Source: Lysinibacillus sp. BPa_S21 (GTDB lineage: Bacteria > Bacillota > Bacilli > Bacillales_A > Planococcaceae). Taken from it: DNA of 64,000 nucleotides. The stretch spans positions 124,001 to 188,000 of the forward strand of contig NZ_JALIRS010000003.1 in NCBI RefSeq assembly GCF_023337795.1, in the 5' to 3' direction. Within the stretch, counting starts at the first letter, position 1. Every line of letters starts with the position of its first letter. This document shows, piece after piece, positions 55,762 through 64,000 of this stretch. A model generated the notes under the pieces. It saw only the letters and a list, made by a program, of their open reading frames with translations. It had not been told where the DNA came from and did no database searches. A program made the position numbers and the translations under genes.

Positions 55762-57414
55762 ATGATTAAAAACAAAAAGTTTTTATTATTAACTGTCCTT
55801 GCAGTATTTTCACTAGTATTAGCTGCATGTGGCTTCGGTGGTGAAGATTCTGATAATTCTTCATCTTCAGACGGCGCAAAAGATTCTGGTTCAAAAGCTA
55901 AAGAGCTTAGATTAGCAGTCGCTTCAGAACCACCATCTTTACACCCAGGGCTTGCAACAGATACTACATCTAGTGCAATCTTACTTAACGTTTTCGAAGG
56001 TCTAACAGTTGTAGATAATGAAGGTAACCTTACTGAAGGTATGGCTGAGAAGTGGGATATAAGTGATGATAAAAAGACTTATACTTTCCACTTACGTGAT
56101 GCAAAATGGTCAAATGGCGATTCAGTTGTAGCAGGAGACTTCGAATATGCTTGGAAATGGGTGTTAAACCCAGAAAACCTTTCAGAGTATTCTTCAATTT
56201 TCTACCCAATTAAAGGTGCTCAAGCATACAACGATGGAAAGGGTTCTGTAGATGATGTTGGTATCAAAGCTGAAGATGACAAAACTTTAGTCGTAACTTT
56301 AGAAAACCCAACACCTTATTTCTTAGAATTAGCAGCATTCAAAACTTATTTACCAATTAACAAAAAAGCGGCTGAAGCTAATAAAGAATGGTATGCAGAC
56401 GCAGGCGAAAATTACGTAACAAATGGTGCTTATAAATTAAGTGATTGGAAACATAGTGATTCTATCGTTCTTACAAAAAATGAAGACTATTGGGATGCAT
56501 CAAATGTTGATGTTAAAACTGTAAATATTTCTATGGTTGAAAAAGAAGCAACTGTTGCTACTAAGTTTAAAGGTGGCGAGCTTGACTATATTGGTGCGCC
56601 ATTCCAAACAGTAGACCTTAATGCTCTTGATGAATTCAAAAAAGATGGTTCTTTAAGTAACAAGGACCAAGCAAGTGTTTATATGTATAAATTCAATACA
56701 AAAAAAGACAAACTTATGGCTAATGTAAATATTCGAAAAGCTCTAACTCTAGCAATTGATCGTCAAAAATTAGTTGACAACGTAACGAAAGCGGACCAAA
56801 AACCAGCTCTAGGTATGGTTCCAATCGTAGTTCCTGGATTTGAAAAAGATCGTGGTTACTTTAAGGACAATGATGTTGAAGGAGCAAAAGCTGCTCTTGA
56901 AGCTGGTATGAAAGAACTTGGCATTAAGGATCCTAAAGATATCACAATTAACATTTCATTTAATACTTCTGAAGCACATGCCGCAGTCGCTCAATTTGTT
57001 CAAGAACAATGGAGCAAAGATCTAGGCATTAATGTTAAGCTTGATAATTCAGAATGGCAAGTTTATCTTGACAAACTAAACACTGGTGACTACCAAGCTG
57101 GTCGTTATGGTTGGGTAGCAGACTATCTAGACGCATATACATTCCTTGAAATGTACGATACTGCTAAAAACGGTAACAACGATACTGGTTGGGAAAACGC
57201 TGAATACAAAGGCTTCTTAGATAAGGCTGTTGCTGAAGCAGATGAAGCTAAACGTCTTGAGTATCTAAAAAAAGCAGAATCAATCATTATGACTGAATTC
57301 CCAGTTGCGCCTATTTACTACTATACACACCCTTCAGTAGTTAAAAAAGGTATTGAAAACTTAGATCCTAACGATACTGGTGATATTCACCTTAAATATG
57401 TAAAAATGAAATAA
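55762..57414 (+). CDS. oppA: Oligopeptide ABC transporter, substrate-binding lipoprotein OppA
   Basis: Extracellular peptide receptor of the Opp importer, anchored by a lipid. The 550-residue protein has a signal peptide with lipobox LVLAAC and the lipidated Cys23, a Ser/Asp-rich linker, then the SBP_bac_5 fold: LRLAVASEPPSLHPGLATD, LTEGMAEKWDISDDKKTYTF, NVNIRKALTLAIDRQKLVDN. GGGGG precedes the ATG. First gene of oppABCDF. In relatives Opp imports signalling peptides for sporulation and competence as well as nutrients. Confidence 0.96.
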   Translation: MIKNKKFLLLTVLAVFSLVLAACGFGGEDSDNSSSSDGAKDSGSKAKELRLAVASEPPSLHPGLATDTTSSAILLNVFEGLTVVDNEGNLTEGMAEKWDISDDKKTYTFHLRDAKWSNGDSVVAGDFEYAWKWVLNPENLSEYSSIFYPIKGAQAYNDGKGSVDDVGIKAEDDKTLVVTLENPTPYFLELAAFKTYLPINKKAAEANKEWYADAGENYVTNGAYKLSDWKHSDSIVLTKNEDYWDASNVDVKTVNISMVEKEATVATKFKGGELDYIGAPFQTVDLNALDEFKKDGSLSNKDQASVYMYKFNTKKDKLMANVNIRKALTLAIDRQKLVDNVTKADQKPALGMVPIVVPGFEKDRGYFKDNDVEGAKAALEAGMKELGIKDPKDITINISFNTSEAHAAVAQFVQEQWSKDLGINVKLDNSEWQVYLDKLNTGDYQAGRYGWVADYLDAYTFLEMYDTAKNGNNDTGWENAEYKGFLDKAVAEADEAKRLEYLKKAESIIMTEFPVAPIYYYTHPSVVKKGIENLDPNDTGDIHLKYVKMK

Positions 57415-57434
57415 TTGTTTAAAGCTCTAAAGCG

Positions 57435-57475
57435 AAGAGCTGCCTCGTAGCCACGGCGCGGGTCAGCTCTTTTTA
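57435..57475 (+). terminator. Attenuating hairpin between oppA and oppB
   Basis: AAGAGCTG and CAGCTCTT around a 21-base GC-rich loop, followed by TTTAAAA. Such partial terminators after the binding-protein gene are common and would give more OppA than permease. Confidence 0.75.
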
Positions 57476-57530
57476 AAATACGAAAGCACTTATTTGTCAG
57501 ATAATTGACAAGTAGAAGGAGGAGTTTTAT

Positions 57531-58460
57531 GTGATTAATTATATTTTGAAAAGGCTGATGTATATACTTCTCGCGCTTTTCGTCATCGTATCGGCTACGT
57601 TTTTCCTATTGCGTCTTGCACCTGGTAACCCATTTGCATCTGAGCGTAATTTCCCTCCTCAAATAGAGGAAAAGTTAAACGAAACGTATGGATTAAATAA
57701 CCCTTGGTATATTCAGTACAAAGATTATTTAATCGATGCGGCCACTTTTGATTTCGGTGAATCTATGAAGTATAAAGCGCGTTCTACGAATGATATGATT
57801 GCAGAAGGCTTTCCTGTATCTTTAACATTAGGAATTGAAGCGATGCTACTAGCGATTGGATTGGGAGTATTAATCGGTGTAGTGGCAGCGCTTTATCATA
57901 ATAGATTCCCAGATTATTTGGCAACGACTTTTGCGGTGCTCGGAATTTCCGTTCCATCTTTTATTTTAGCTGGACTCATGCAGTATTTCATTGCCTATAA
58001 ACTTCAGTTATTCCCAATTAGCGGATGGAAAGGCTTTAGTTATAGTATATTGCCAGCCTTAGCTATTGCAATAACGCATATGGGTTTTATTGCTAAACTG
58101 ACACGTTCAAGTATGCTTGAACAAAATAATAGTGATTACGTTAAAATGGCTCGAGCAAAAGGTTTAGGCAAATGGACAGTCGTTTTCCGCCATACTTTAC
58201 GAAACGCCCTTTTACCAGTCGTTACTTATTTAGCTCCATTATCAGCTGGGGTTGTTACAGGTAGCTTCATTGTAGAGCAAATTTTTGCGGTTCCTGGTTT
58301 AGGTAAACACTTTGTGCAAAGTATTACGAACCGTGACTATACAGTTGTTATGGGAACAACTGTGTTCTTCTCAATCATTCTTTTATTTGCGGTCTTCATC
58401 GTAGATATTTTATATAGCGTAATCGACCCGCGAATTAAGCTGAAAGGAGCGAAAAAGTAA
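57531..58460 (+). CDS. oppB: Oligopeptide ABC transporter permease OppB
   Basis: Inner-membrane channel subunit of the Opp importer, 309 residues with about six membrane segments. It has the BPD_transp_1 coupling motif (KMARAKGLGKWTVVFRHTLR, near 206) and the OppB-type N-terminus MINYILKRLMYILLALFVIV. The start is GTG at 57531, with AGAAGGAGGAG six bases before; the overlapping ATG at 57529 would be followed at once by TGA. Confidence 0.96.
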   Translation: MINYILKRLMYILLALFVIVSATFFLLRLAPGNPFASERNFPPQIEEKLNETYGLNNPWYIQYKDYLIDAATFDFGESMKYKARSTNDMIAEGFPVSLTLGIEAMLLAIGLGVLIGVVAALYHNRFPDYLATTFAVLGISVPSFILAGLMQYFIAYKLQLFPISGWKGFSYSILPALAIAITHMGFIAKLTRSSMLEQNNSDYVKMARAKGLGKWTVVFRHTLRNALLPVVTYLAPLSAGVVTGSFIVEQIFAVPGLGKHFVQSITNRDYTVVMGTTVFFSIILLFAVFIVDILYSVIDPRIKLKGAKK

Positions 58461-59380
58461 TGACACAGCAACAAATCGAAAAAGATAAGTTTAAAATCGT
58501 TGGCGGAAATCATGAAGCAACTGAAAAATTAGCTGATACATCAGTCTCCTTTTGGAAGGAAGTATTTATGCGTTTTTCCCATAATAAAATGGCGATTTTC
58601 GGTTTAATTGCTTTAATTGCTATTTTTTTAATGGCTATCTTTGTGCCGATGTTTTCTCAATACCACTATAAAGACCAATTAGGTGTTTTTAACGCTCCAC
58701 CATCGTCAGAATTTTGGTTTGGTACAGATGATTTAGGTCGGGATATTTTCGTTCGAATATGGGCTGGTGCTCGTATTTCTTTATTCATCGGGTTTGCTGC
58801 TGCCATCATTGACTTAATCATTGGCGTATTATGGGGAAGTATCTCTGGTTTAGCAGGCGGTCGAGTTGACAATATTATGATGCGTATTGCCGATGTCCTA
58901 ACAGCTATACCTTACCTTTTAGTTGTAATCGTGCTATTAGTAGTATTAGAACAAGGTATCGTACCAATGATTATCGCATTATCCATTACAGGCTGGATTA
59001 ATATGGCTCGTATTGTACGTGGTGAAGTACTATCTATTAAAAATCAAGAATATGTTTTGGCTGCGCGTACTTTAGGTGCAAGAACAGGACATTTAATACT
59101 AAAACATTTAGTGCCAAATGCACTTGGTGCAATTTTAGTAACCATGACATTAACAGTGCCATCTGCTATTTTTACAGAGTCTTTCCTTAGTTATTTAGGT
59201 CTTGGAGTTCCTGCTCCACTTGCATCATGGGGAACAATGGCTTCTGAAGGTAATGGTGCAATTACAAATGCTCCTTGGCGTTTAATTTTCCCAGCATTGT
59301 TCATTTCACTAACAATCTTTGCGTTTAACGCAGTTGGTGACGGCTTACGTGATGCATTAGATCCAAAACTACGTAAATAA
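58460..59380 (+). CDS. oppC: Oligopeptide ABC transporter permease OppC
   Basis: Second channel subunit, 306 residues with about six membrane segments and an N-terminal cytoplasmic extension (about 1-40, OppC_N). It has FWFGTDDLGRDIFVRIWAGA (near 89), YVLAARTLGARTGHLILKHL and SFLSYLGLGVPAPLASWG. The start ATG shares one base with the oppB stop. Confidence 0.96.
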   Translation: MTQQQIEKDKFKIVGGNHEATEKLADTSVSFWKEVFMRFSHNKMAIFGLIALIAIFLMAIFVPMFSQYHYKDQLGVFNAPPSSEFWFGTDDLGRDIFVRIWAGARISLFIGFAAAIIDLIIGVLWGSISGLAGGRVDNIMMRIADVLTAIPYLLVVIVLLVVLEQGIVPMIIALSITGWINMARIVRGEVLSIKNQEYVLAARTLGARTGHLILKHLVPNALGAILVTMTLTVPSAIFTESFLSYLGLGVPAPLASWGTMASEGNGAITNAPWRLIFPALFISLTIFAFNAVGDGLRDALDPKLRK

Positions 59381-59394
59381 GGAGGTGGCCGAAA

Positions 59395-60450
59395 ATGAGT
59401 AAAACAATTTTAGAAGTAAAAGATTTAAAAATAAATTTTAAAACCTATGCAGGGCTTGTTCATGCTGTTCGTGGTGTAACCTTTGACTTAAAAGAAGGTG
59501 AAACACTCGCAATCGTTGGTGAATCCGGTTCTGGTAAGAGTGTTACGAGTAACGCATTAATGAAACTAATTCCACAGCCACCTGGTATTTATGAGTCAGG
59601 ACAAATTTTATTTAATGGCCGTGATTTAGTACCTTTAAGTGATAAAGAAATGTCAAAAGTACGCGGAAATGAAATTGCAATGATTTTCCAAGATCCAATG
59701 ACAAGCTTAAACCCGACGATGAAGGTCGGACGTCAAATAACTGAAGTGATTTTACAACATAAAAAAGTATCAAAAGCCGATGCTAAAAAACGTGCAATCG
59801 AACTTTTAACGCAGGTAGGTATCCCCTTCCCTGAAAAACGTTATAACCAATACCCGCATGAATTTTCAGGCGGTATGCGTCAGCGTGTTGTTATTGCCAT
59901 TGCACTGGCAGCTGATCCTAAGCTTCTAATTGCCGATGAACCAACAACAGCATTAGACGTTACCATTCAAGCGCAAATTTTAGAGCTAATGAAAGAAATC
60001 CAAAAAAATTCGAAAACATCTATCATTTTCATTACTCACGATTTAGGTGTCGTTGCAAACATTGCTGACCGAGTTGCCGTTATGTATGCCGGACAAATCG
60101 TTGAATACGGTACTGTTAATGATATTTTCTATAATCCTAAGCATCCATATACATGGGGTCTGCTTGGTTCAATGCCTGACTTAGATAACGATACGGATGA
60201 GCTATTACGCACAATTCCTGGTTCACCACCAGATCTTATTAACCCTCCAAAGGGCGATGCGTTTGCCGCTCGTAATGAATTTGCAATGGCTATTGATTAT
60301 GAGCAAGAGCCACCGATGTTCCAAGTAAGTGAAACACACTACGCAAAAACTTGGTTGATGCATCCTGACGCGCCAAAAATTCCGCTTCCAGATGCGGTTG
60401 CTAAACGTATTGAAGGATATTTAGCAAAGGAGGCACATTCAAATGACTAA
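59395..60450 (+). CDS. oppD: Oligopeptide ABC transporter ATP-binding protein OppD
   Basis: ATPase subunit of the Opp importer, 351 residues. Walker [11 protein letters not shown] (near 41), Q-loop [13 protein letters not shown] (near 97), signature [10 protein letters not shown] (near 158), Walker [13 protein letters not shown] (near 177), H-loop THDLGV, and the OppD/F C-terminal extension [28 protein letters not shown] precedes the ATG; it ends inside the start of oppF. Confidence 0.97.
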   Translation: MSKTILEVKDLKINFKTYAGLVHAVRGVTFDLKEGETLAIVGESGSGKSVTSNALMKLIPQPPGIYESGQILFNGRDLVPLSDKEMSKVRGNEIAMIFQDPMTSLNPTMKVGRQITEVILQHKKVSKADAKKRAIELLTQVGIPFPEKRYNQYPHEFSGGMRQRVVIAIALAADPKLLIADEPTTALDVTIQAQILELMKEIQKNSKTSIIFITHDLGVVANIADRVAVMYAGQIVEYGTVNDIFYNPKHPYTWGLLGSMPDLDNDTDELLRTIPGSPPDLINPPKGDAFAARNEFAMAIDYEQEPPMFQVSETHYAKTWLMHPDAPKIPLPDAVAKRIEGYLAKEAHSND

Positions 60451-61369
60451 ATCGGGCGCAAAAAAAATTCTTGAAATTAAAAATTTAAAGCAGCATTTCG
60501 GTTCAGCAGGTAACCCTATTAAAGCTGTCGACGGTATTAGCTTCGATGTATACGAAGGTGAGACACTTGGTCTTGTTGGAGAATCGGGCTGTGGTAAATC
60601 GACAACTGGTCGTTCCATTATCCGCCTGTACGACATTACAGATGGTGAAATCATTTTCGATGGTGAAAATGTCCATGGGAAGAAATCTAAAAATGATTTA
60701 AAGAAATTTAATCGTCAAATGCAAATGATTTTCCAAGATCCATATGCTTCATTAAATCCGCGTATGACAGCTGGAGAAATCATTAGTGAAGGCTTTACGA
60801 TTCACGGTCTTTACAAAGATAAAAAAGAGCGTCGTGAAAAAGTTAATCAACTACTAGAGGCTGTTGGCTTAAACAAAGAGCACGCAAACCGATATGCACA
60901 CGAATTTTCCGGTGGTCAACGTCAACGTATCGGAATCGCCCGTGCGCTAAGCTTAGATCCTAAGTTTATTATCGCCGATGAACCGATTTCTGCACTTGAC
61001 GTATCGATTCAAGCGCAAGTTGTTAACTTATTAAAACAACTGCAAAAAGAACGAGGCTTAACATATCTTTTCATTGCCCATGACTTATCAATGGTTAAGT
61101 ATATCAGTGACCGTATCGCTGTTATGTACCGTGGTAAAATTATGGAAATCGGTAAAGCAGATGATATTTACAATCACCCTGTTCATCCGTATACAAAATC
61201 ATTATTATCAGCAATTCCACTTCCTGACCCAATGTCAGAAAAACACCGTCAACGTATTCCGTACAAGCATACGGAAGTTGACGATAGCGCAACATACCAT
61301 GAAGTAGGCGATCAGCATTATGTTTATGGTACTGCAGATCTTGCGAAAACTTGGGTTGCTAATCGATAA
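60443..61369 (+). CDS. oppF: Oligopeptide ABC transporter ATP-binding protein OppF
   Basis: Second ATPase subunit, 308 residues. Walker [11 protein letters not shown] (near 48), [19 protein letters not shown], signature [16 protein letters not shown] (near 155), Walker [15 protein letters not shown] and H-loop [12 protein letters not shown]. It overlaps oppD by eight bases. Last gene of the operon, followed by a terminator. Confidence 0.97.
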   Translation: MTKSGAKKILEIKNLKQHFGSAGNPIKAVDGISFDVYEGETLGLVGESGCGKSTTGRSIIRLYDITDGEIIFDGENVHGKKSKNDLKKFNRQMQMIFQDPYASLNPRMTAGEIISEGFTIHGLYKDKKERREKVNQLLEAVGLNKEHANRYAHEFSGGQRQRIGIARALSLDPKFIIADEPISALDVSIQAQVVNLLKQLQKERGLTYLFIAHDLSMVKYISDRIAVMYRGKIMEIGKADDIYNHPVHPYTKSLLSAIPLPDPMSEKHRQRIPYKHTEVDDSATYHEVGDQHYVYGTADLAKTWVANR

Positions 61370-61378
61370 TAACTTATA

Positions 61379-61417
61379 CATCCATCCATTGTTATTTTAC
61401 AGTGGGTGGATTTTTTC
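61379..61417 (+). terminator. Terminator after oppF
   Basis: ATCCATCCATTG pairs with CAGTGGGTGGAT (wobble pairs included), followed by TTTTTC. Confidence 0.8.
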
Positions 61418-61435
61418 TATGAATACAGCTCATCA

Positions 61436-61570
61436 CTGAGTGTTTCTTGGGATCCGATGAGAAACTTTGATCATTGGTCAAGAAGGCATTATCACACGAT
61501 ATGATCCCTTTCCTCTGCTCGCTACAAGGTAATCGTCAAGTTTGTCCCTCCACTCCAATCCCCCTATCAC
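61436..61570 (+). repeat. Strongly decayed type A repeat, copy A6
   Basis: GGTCAAGAAGGCATTATCAC, ACGATATGAT, CTCGCTACAAGGTAATCG and CCACTCCAATCCCC follow, in the same order, the right half of type A copies (GGTCACGAAGGCGTTATCAC ... CCACTCCAATCAAC). The left end and unit array are lost. It lies between the two convergent peptide-transporter operons. Confidence 0.65.
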
Positions 61571-61606
61571 GGTATTCGATATCAGAACGTATAACTAAAT
61601 CAGTTA

Positions 61607-61647
61607 TGAAAAACAGCCTTTCCCCTATATGAAGAAAGACTGTTTTG
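61607..61647 (-). terminator. Terminator after the second peptide-binding gene
   Basis: Minus strand AAAACAGTCTTTC-loop-GAAAGGCTGTTTTTC, 13 bases after the stop of the binding-protein gene. Confidence 0.88.
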
Positions 61648-61659
61648 TCAGTGATTAGC

Positions 61660-63468
61660 TTATTTTACTGGAGCATCTGCTGTTAATTCAATAGTTTGAA
61701 GTTCTGATTTTGTTTCATTTGCATAATCAACATTGAAATTTTTCACACGTTTGTTGACTGGGAAAAGCTCTGTACGGAAGTACATTGGCATTGTCGTTGC
61801 TGTTTTGCTCATGTATTCTTGCCATTTACGGAATGCTTCTGCACGATGTTTTGGATCCATCGATTTTTCCGAATCAATGTCTTTTAACATTTTTGTTAAA
61901 TCAGCAGAAACGTAACGACTCATGTTAAATTCTGCCCCTTCACCATATAAACCTACCGGAGATGGATTCGTACCTGTTTTCCATGCAGCCATATACATAT
62001 CGATTTCTGGATCATCAGCCTCAACTTTATCATAGAAGCTGTTGAATTCTATTAAACGACCAGTAGTCAGTTCAACATTTAATCCAACTTCTTTCCAGTT
62101 TTGACGATAGTACTCAACAATTGCTTCATCAGTATCTGAACCAGCCATAGATGCTAAACGAATTGTGAATTTCTTGCCGTCTTTATCTTCACGGATTCCG
62201 TCCCCATCTACATCTTTATAGCCAGCTTTATCTAGTAATTCCTTAGCCTTTTCAGGATCATAGTGATAACCCTCTAATGTACCATCATAGTAAGATGCAA
62301 ACACTGGTGGAATTAATGAATTTGCTCTTACACGTAGACCTTGATAGAACTTTTCTGTAACAGACTCAATATCCATCGCATAGCCAATCGCTTGACGTAA
62401 ATTTACATCATTCATTTTTGACTTCTTATCAAAAATATTAATACGATTTGCTTTATCATATTTCCCTACTTTAAACCCTAAATAAGAGTATGACATCTCT
62501 GGACGGCTTGCAATTGTTATATTGGATAAATCCTTGATGCTATCAAATTGAGTTGTTGGGTAATGTTCTGCAATATCATATTTCCCAGTTTTCAAAGCTT
62601 CACCGATTGAACTTGAAGGAACAACTTCGATTACCACTTTATCTAATTTCGGCTTGCCTTTAAAATAATGTTCATTTGCTACAAGCTGAACTGACTCTCC
62701 ATTTACAATTTTATCAATTTTAAATGCACCCAGTGTTACAGGATTTTTACGAACTGCATCTGAAGCAATTAGGGCATCTTTAACAGGGATTGACTCTAGC
62801 TGATGCTTCGGTGCTGCATAACCCCATAACCCATCCCCAACTGAATAAATAGCTGGTGATACTTTTTTGAACGTAATTTCAATGGATTTTTCATCAATTT
62901 TTTTAATACCAGAAATTGTTTTCTCTTTTCCATCATGATATTCTTTTGCACCAACAATATTTTGGAAATCGTCATCGTAGCGTTTTCCGTCGTAATCAGG
63001 ATGACCAATAATTTCGTATGGATAAATTAAATCCTCAGCTGTCAAAGGTTGACCATCAGACCACTTAACGTCACCTTGAATAGTAATCTTCGCTTTCTTA
63101 TTGTCCTTATCAACCTCTAATTTTGCAATACCTGTATCTTTTACTTGGAAATCCCCATCCAATTCAAAAATTTCATTTTTTGCGTAATCCAAGATTGTAC
63201 TATCGTAGGCATCATCAGATAATTCCGGAATGAAAACCCCTTTAAAAGGAGTGTCTGTTACAAGCGCTACCTTTAATGTACCACCTTTAATAGCGTCCCC
63301 TTCATTTGTTATTTCCATTGGAAACTTAGTTGCATCTGTTTCAGTTTGTGTCGGTTTCTCTTTGTTGCCATCCCCAGTTTTAGCTGCCTCTTTACCCTCG
63401 TTATTGCAGGCTGCTAAGACAAACATCACTGCAAAAATAACGGATAGTAATAACCAATTTTTTTTCAT
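61660..63468 (-). CDS. Peptide ABC transporter substrate-binding lipoprotein (second system, App/Opp4-like)
   Basis: A 602-residue extracellular binding lipoprotein: signal peptide, lipobox VLAAC with Cys21, a Lys/Glu/Thr-rich linker, then the SBP_bac_5 fold (GDVKWSDGQPLTAEDLIYPY; NDVNLRQAIGYAMDIESVTE). A DVDGDGIREDKDG loop near 420 resembles a calcium-binding loop and occurs in many App-type proteins. It is longer than OppA and clearly different from the one at 55762. AGGAGGATG precedes the ATG. It follows a permease gene, so the order is permease first, unlike oppABCDF. Confidence 0.92.
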   Translation of the reverse strand: MKKNWLLLSVIFAVMFVLAACNNEGKEAAKTGDGNKEKPTQTETDATKFPMEITNEGDAIKGGTLKVALVTDTPFKGVFIPELSDDAYDSTILDYAKNEIFELDGDFQVKDTGIAKLEVDKDNKKAKITIQGDVKWSDGQPLTAEDLIYPYEIIGHPDYDGKRYDDDFQNIVGAKEYHDGKEKTISGIKKIDEKSIEITFKKVSPAIYSVGDGLWGYAAPKHQLESIPVKDALIASDAVRKNPVTLGAFKIDKIVNGESVQLVANEHYFKGKPKLDKVVIEVVPSSSIGEALKTGKYDIAEHYPTTQFDSIKDLSNITIASRPEMSYSYLGFKVGKYDKANRINIFDKKSKMNDVNLRQAIGYAMDIESVTEKFYQGLRVRANSLIPPVFASYYDGTLEGYHYDPEKAKELLDKAGYKDVDGDGIREDKDGKKFTIRLASMAGSDTDEAIVEYYRQNWKEVGLNVELTTGRLIEFNSFYDKVEADDPEIDMYMAAWKTGTNPSPVGLYGEGAEFNMSRYVSADLTKMLKDIDSEKSMDPKHRAEAFRKWQEYMSKTATTMPMYFRTELFPVNKRVKNFNVDYANETKSELQTIELTADAPVK

Positions 63469-63483
63469 AGTACATCCTCCCCT

Positions 63484-64000
63484 TTATCCCATTCTTTGTT
63501 TTGCGTCAGCTGCACGACGAAGTGCTTGACCGACATAATTTATACCAAGCATCAAGATTAAAATTAATATTGATGCGGGCAACCATACCCACCATTTTTC
63601 TGACAAAACGATTGGATTTCTCGCATAGTTTACAAGTGTTCCTAAACTCGGAGTCGATGGCGGCAAACCAAATCCTAAGAAGGACAATCCTGTTTCGATC
63701 CCAACGTTACCAGCAAAGTTCAACGTTAGTTCAACGATTAAAATAGAACTTAAATTTGGTAAAATGCCTTTAAACATAATAGCGAAATCACTTGTCCCCA
63801 TTGTTTTAGAAGCACTCACATAATCCCTTCGCCCCTCCGATAGTGCTTTACTTCGGACTAAGCGGGCGGTGCTCATCCATTGAAATAAACTGATGATCAA
63901 AATCAATTCAAGTATGCCATATTTGGGAATGATAGTAACAAAAACAATGATCACCATTAGATTAGGTAATGTCATAAAGAATTCAGTAATTCGCATAAAC
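63484..64000 (-). CDS. Peptide ABC transporter permease, OppC/AppC type, partial at its N-terminus
   Basis: C-terminal about 170 residues of a BPD_transp_1 permease; the start lies beyond the right edge of the window. Visible: RITEFFMTLPNLMVIIVFVT, the coupling motif DYVSASKTMGTSDFAIMFKG, and GIETGLSFLGFGLPPSTPSL, typical for the OppC side of peptide importers. Stop 15 bases before the binding-protein gene, with which it is cotranscribed. Confidence 0.92.
   Translation of the reverse strand, partial: FMRITEFFMTLPNLMVIIVFVTIIPKYGILELILIISLFQWMSTARLVRSKALSEGRRDYVSASKTMGTSDFAIMFKGILPNLSSILIVELTLNFAGNVGIETGLSFLGFGLPPSTPSLGTLVNYARNPIVLSEKWWVWLPASILILILMLGINYVGQALRRAADAKQRMG

Overview
The window is a piece of a low-GC, spore-forming Firmicute chromosome, most likely Lysinibacillus or a close relative in the Planococcaceae/Bacillaceae. 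The evidence is the gene order sucD-sucC-ylqH-ylqG-rnhB-rbgA ... rplS-trmD-rimM ... khpA-rpsP-ffh-ylxM ... ftsY-smc-rnc-acpP-fabG-fabD-plsX-fapR-recG-sdaAA-sdaAB-fakA-yloU ... rpmB-spoVM-thiN-rpe-rsgA-prkC-prpC-rlmN-rsmB-fmt-def-priA-coaBC-rpoZ-gmk-yicC-rqcH. This is the well-known Bacillus subtilis ylo/ylq core region, read here almost entirely from the minus strand. The genus is an inference from gene content and codon style; no database search was possible.

Layout. Positions 1-5000: succinyl-CoA synthetase (sucD partial, sucC), the flagellar-export-like pair ylqH/ylqG, and RNase HII. Positions 5-12 kb: ribosome and export functions (rbgA, lepB, rplS, trmD, rimM, khpA, rpsP, ffh, ylxM). Positions 12-25 kb: ftsY-smc-rnc, the fatty-acid/phospholipid cluster under FapR, and recG. 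Positions 25-29 kb: serine dehydratase, fatty-acid kinase FakA and an Asp23-family protein. Positions 29-36.7 kb: an accessory insertion between yloU and rpmB. It carries a GGDEF gene broken by an in-frame TGA and a cassette that looks devoted to arginine-like (guanidino) compounds: two amidinotransferase-fold hydrolases, an amino-acid permease, a RocB-like M20 hydrolase and a divergent IclR regulator. Positions 36.9-52 kb: rpmB, a short and easily missed spoVM with an apparent CTG start, thiamine and pentose enzymes, the PrkC/PrpC kinase-phosphatase pair, translation start genes, priA, coaBC with a degenerate CoaB half, rpoZ, gmk and yicC. Positions 53-61 kb, plus strand: rqcH, a scrap of a chemotaxis receptor gene, and an oppABCDF oligopeptide importer. 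Positions 61.6-64 kb, minus strand: a second peptide importer (binding protein and partial permease).

The most unusual feature is a family of dispersed, structured, mosaic intergenic repeats. I count about a dozen copies or fragments, mostly at operon boundaries, in three related types (A, B and C). Type A has imperfect terminal inverted repeats and long internal inverted repeats built from a GCTGTCGCTTCGCTTTCGCA-like unit. Type B is a chain of hairpins. Several stems differ between copies by compensating changes, which suggests selection on a folded single strand. Hybrids, an 87-bp end-only derivative, internal 37-bp tandem expansions and decayed copies are all present. No transposase is encoded in the window.

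Other points of interest are the CTG-start spoVM whose stop lies in its terminator stem, the guanidino cassette, the CoaBC with a missing ligase signature, and the absence of remA and ylqD from their usual places.
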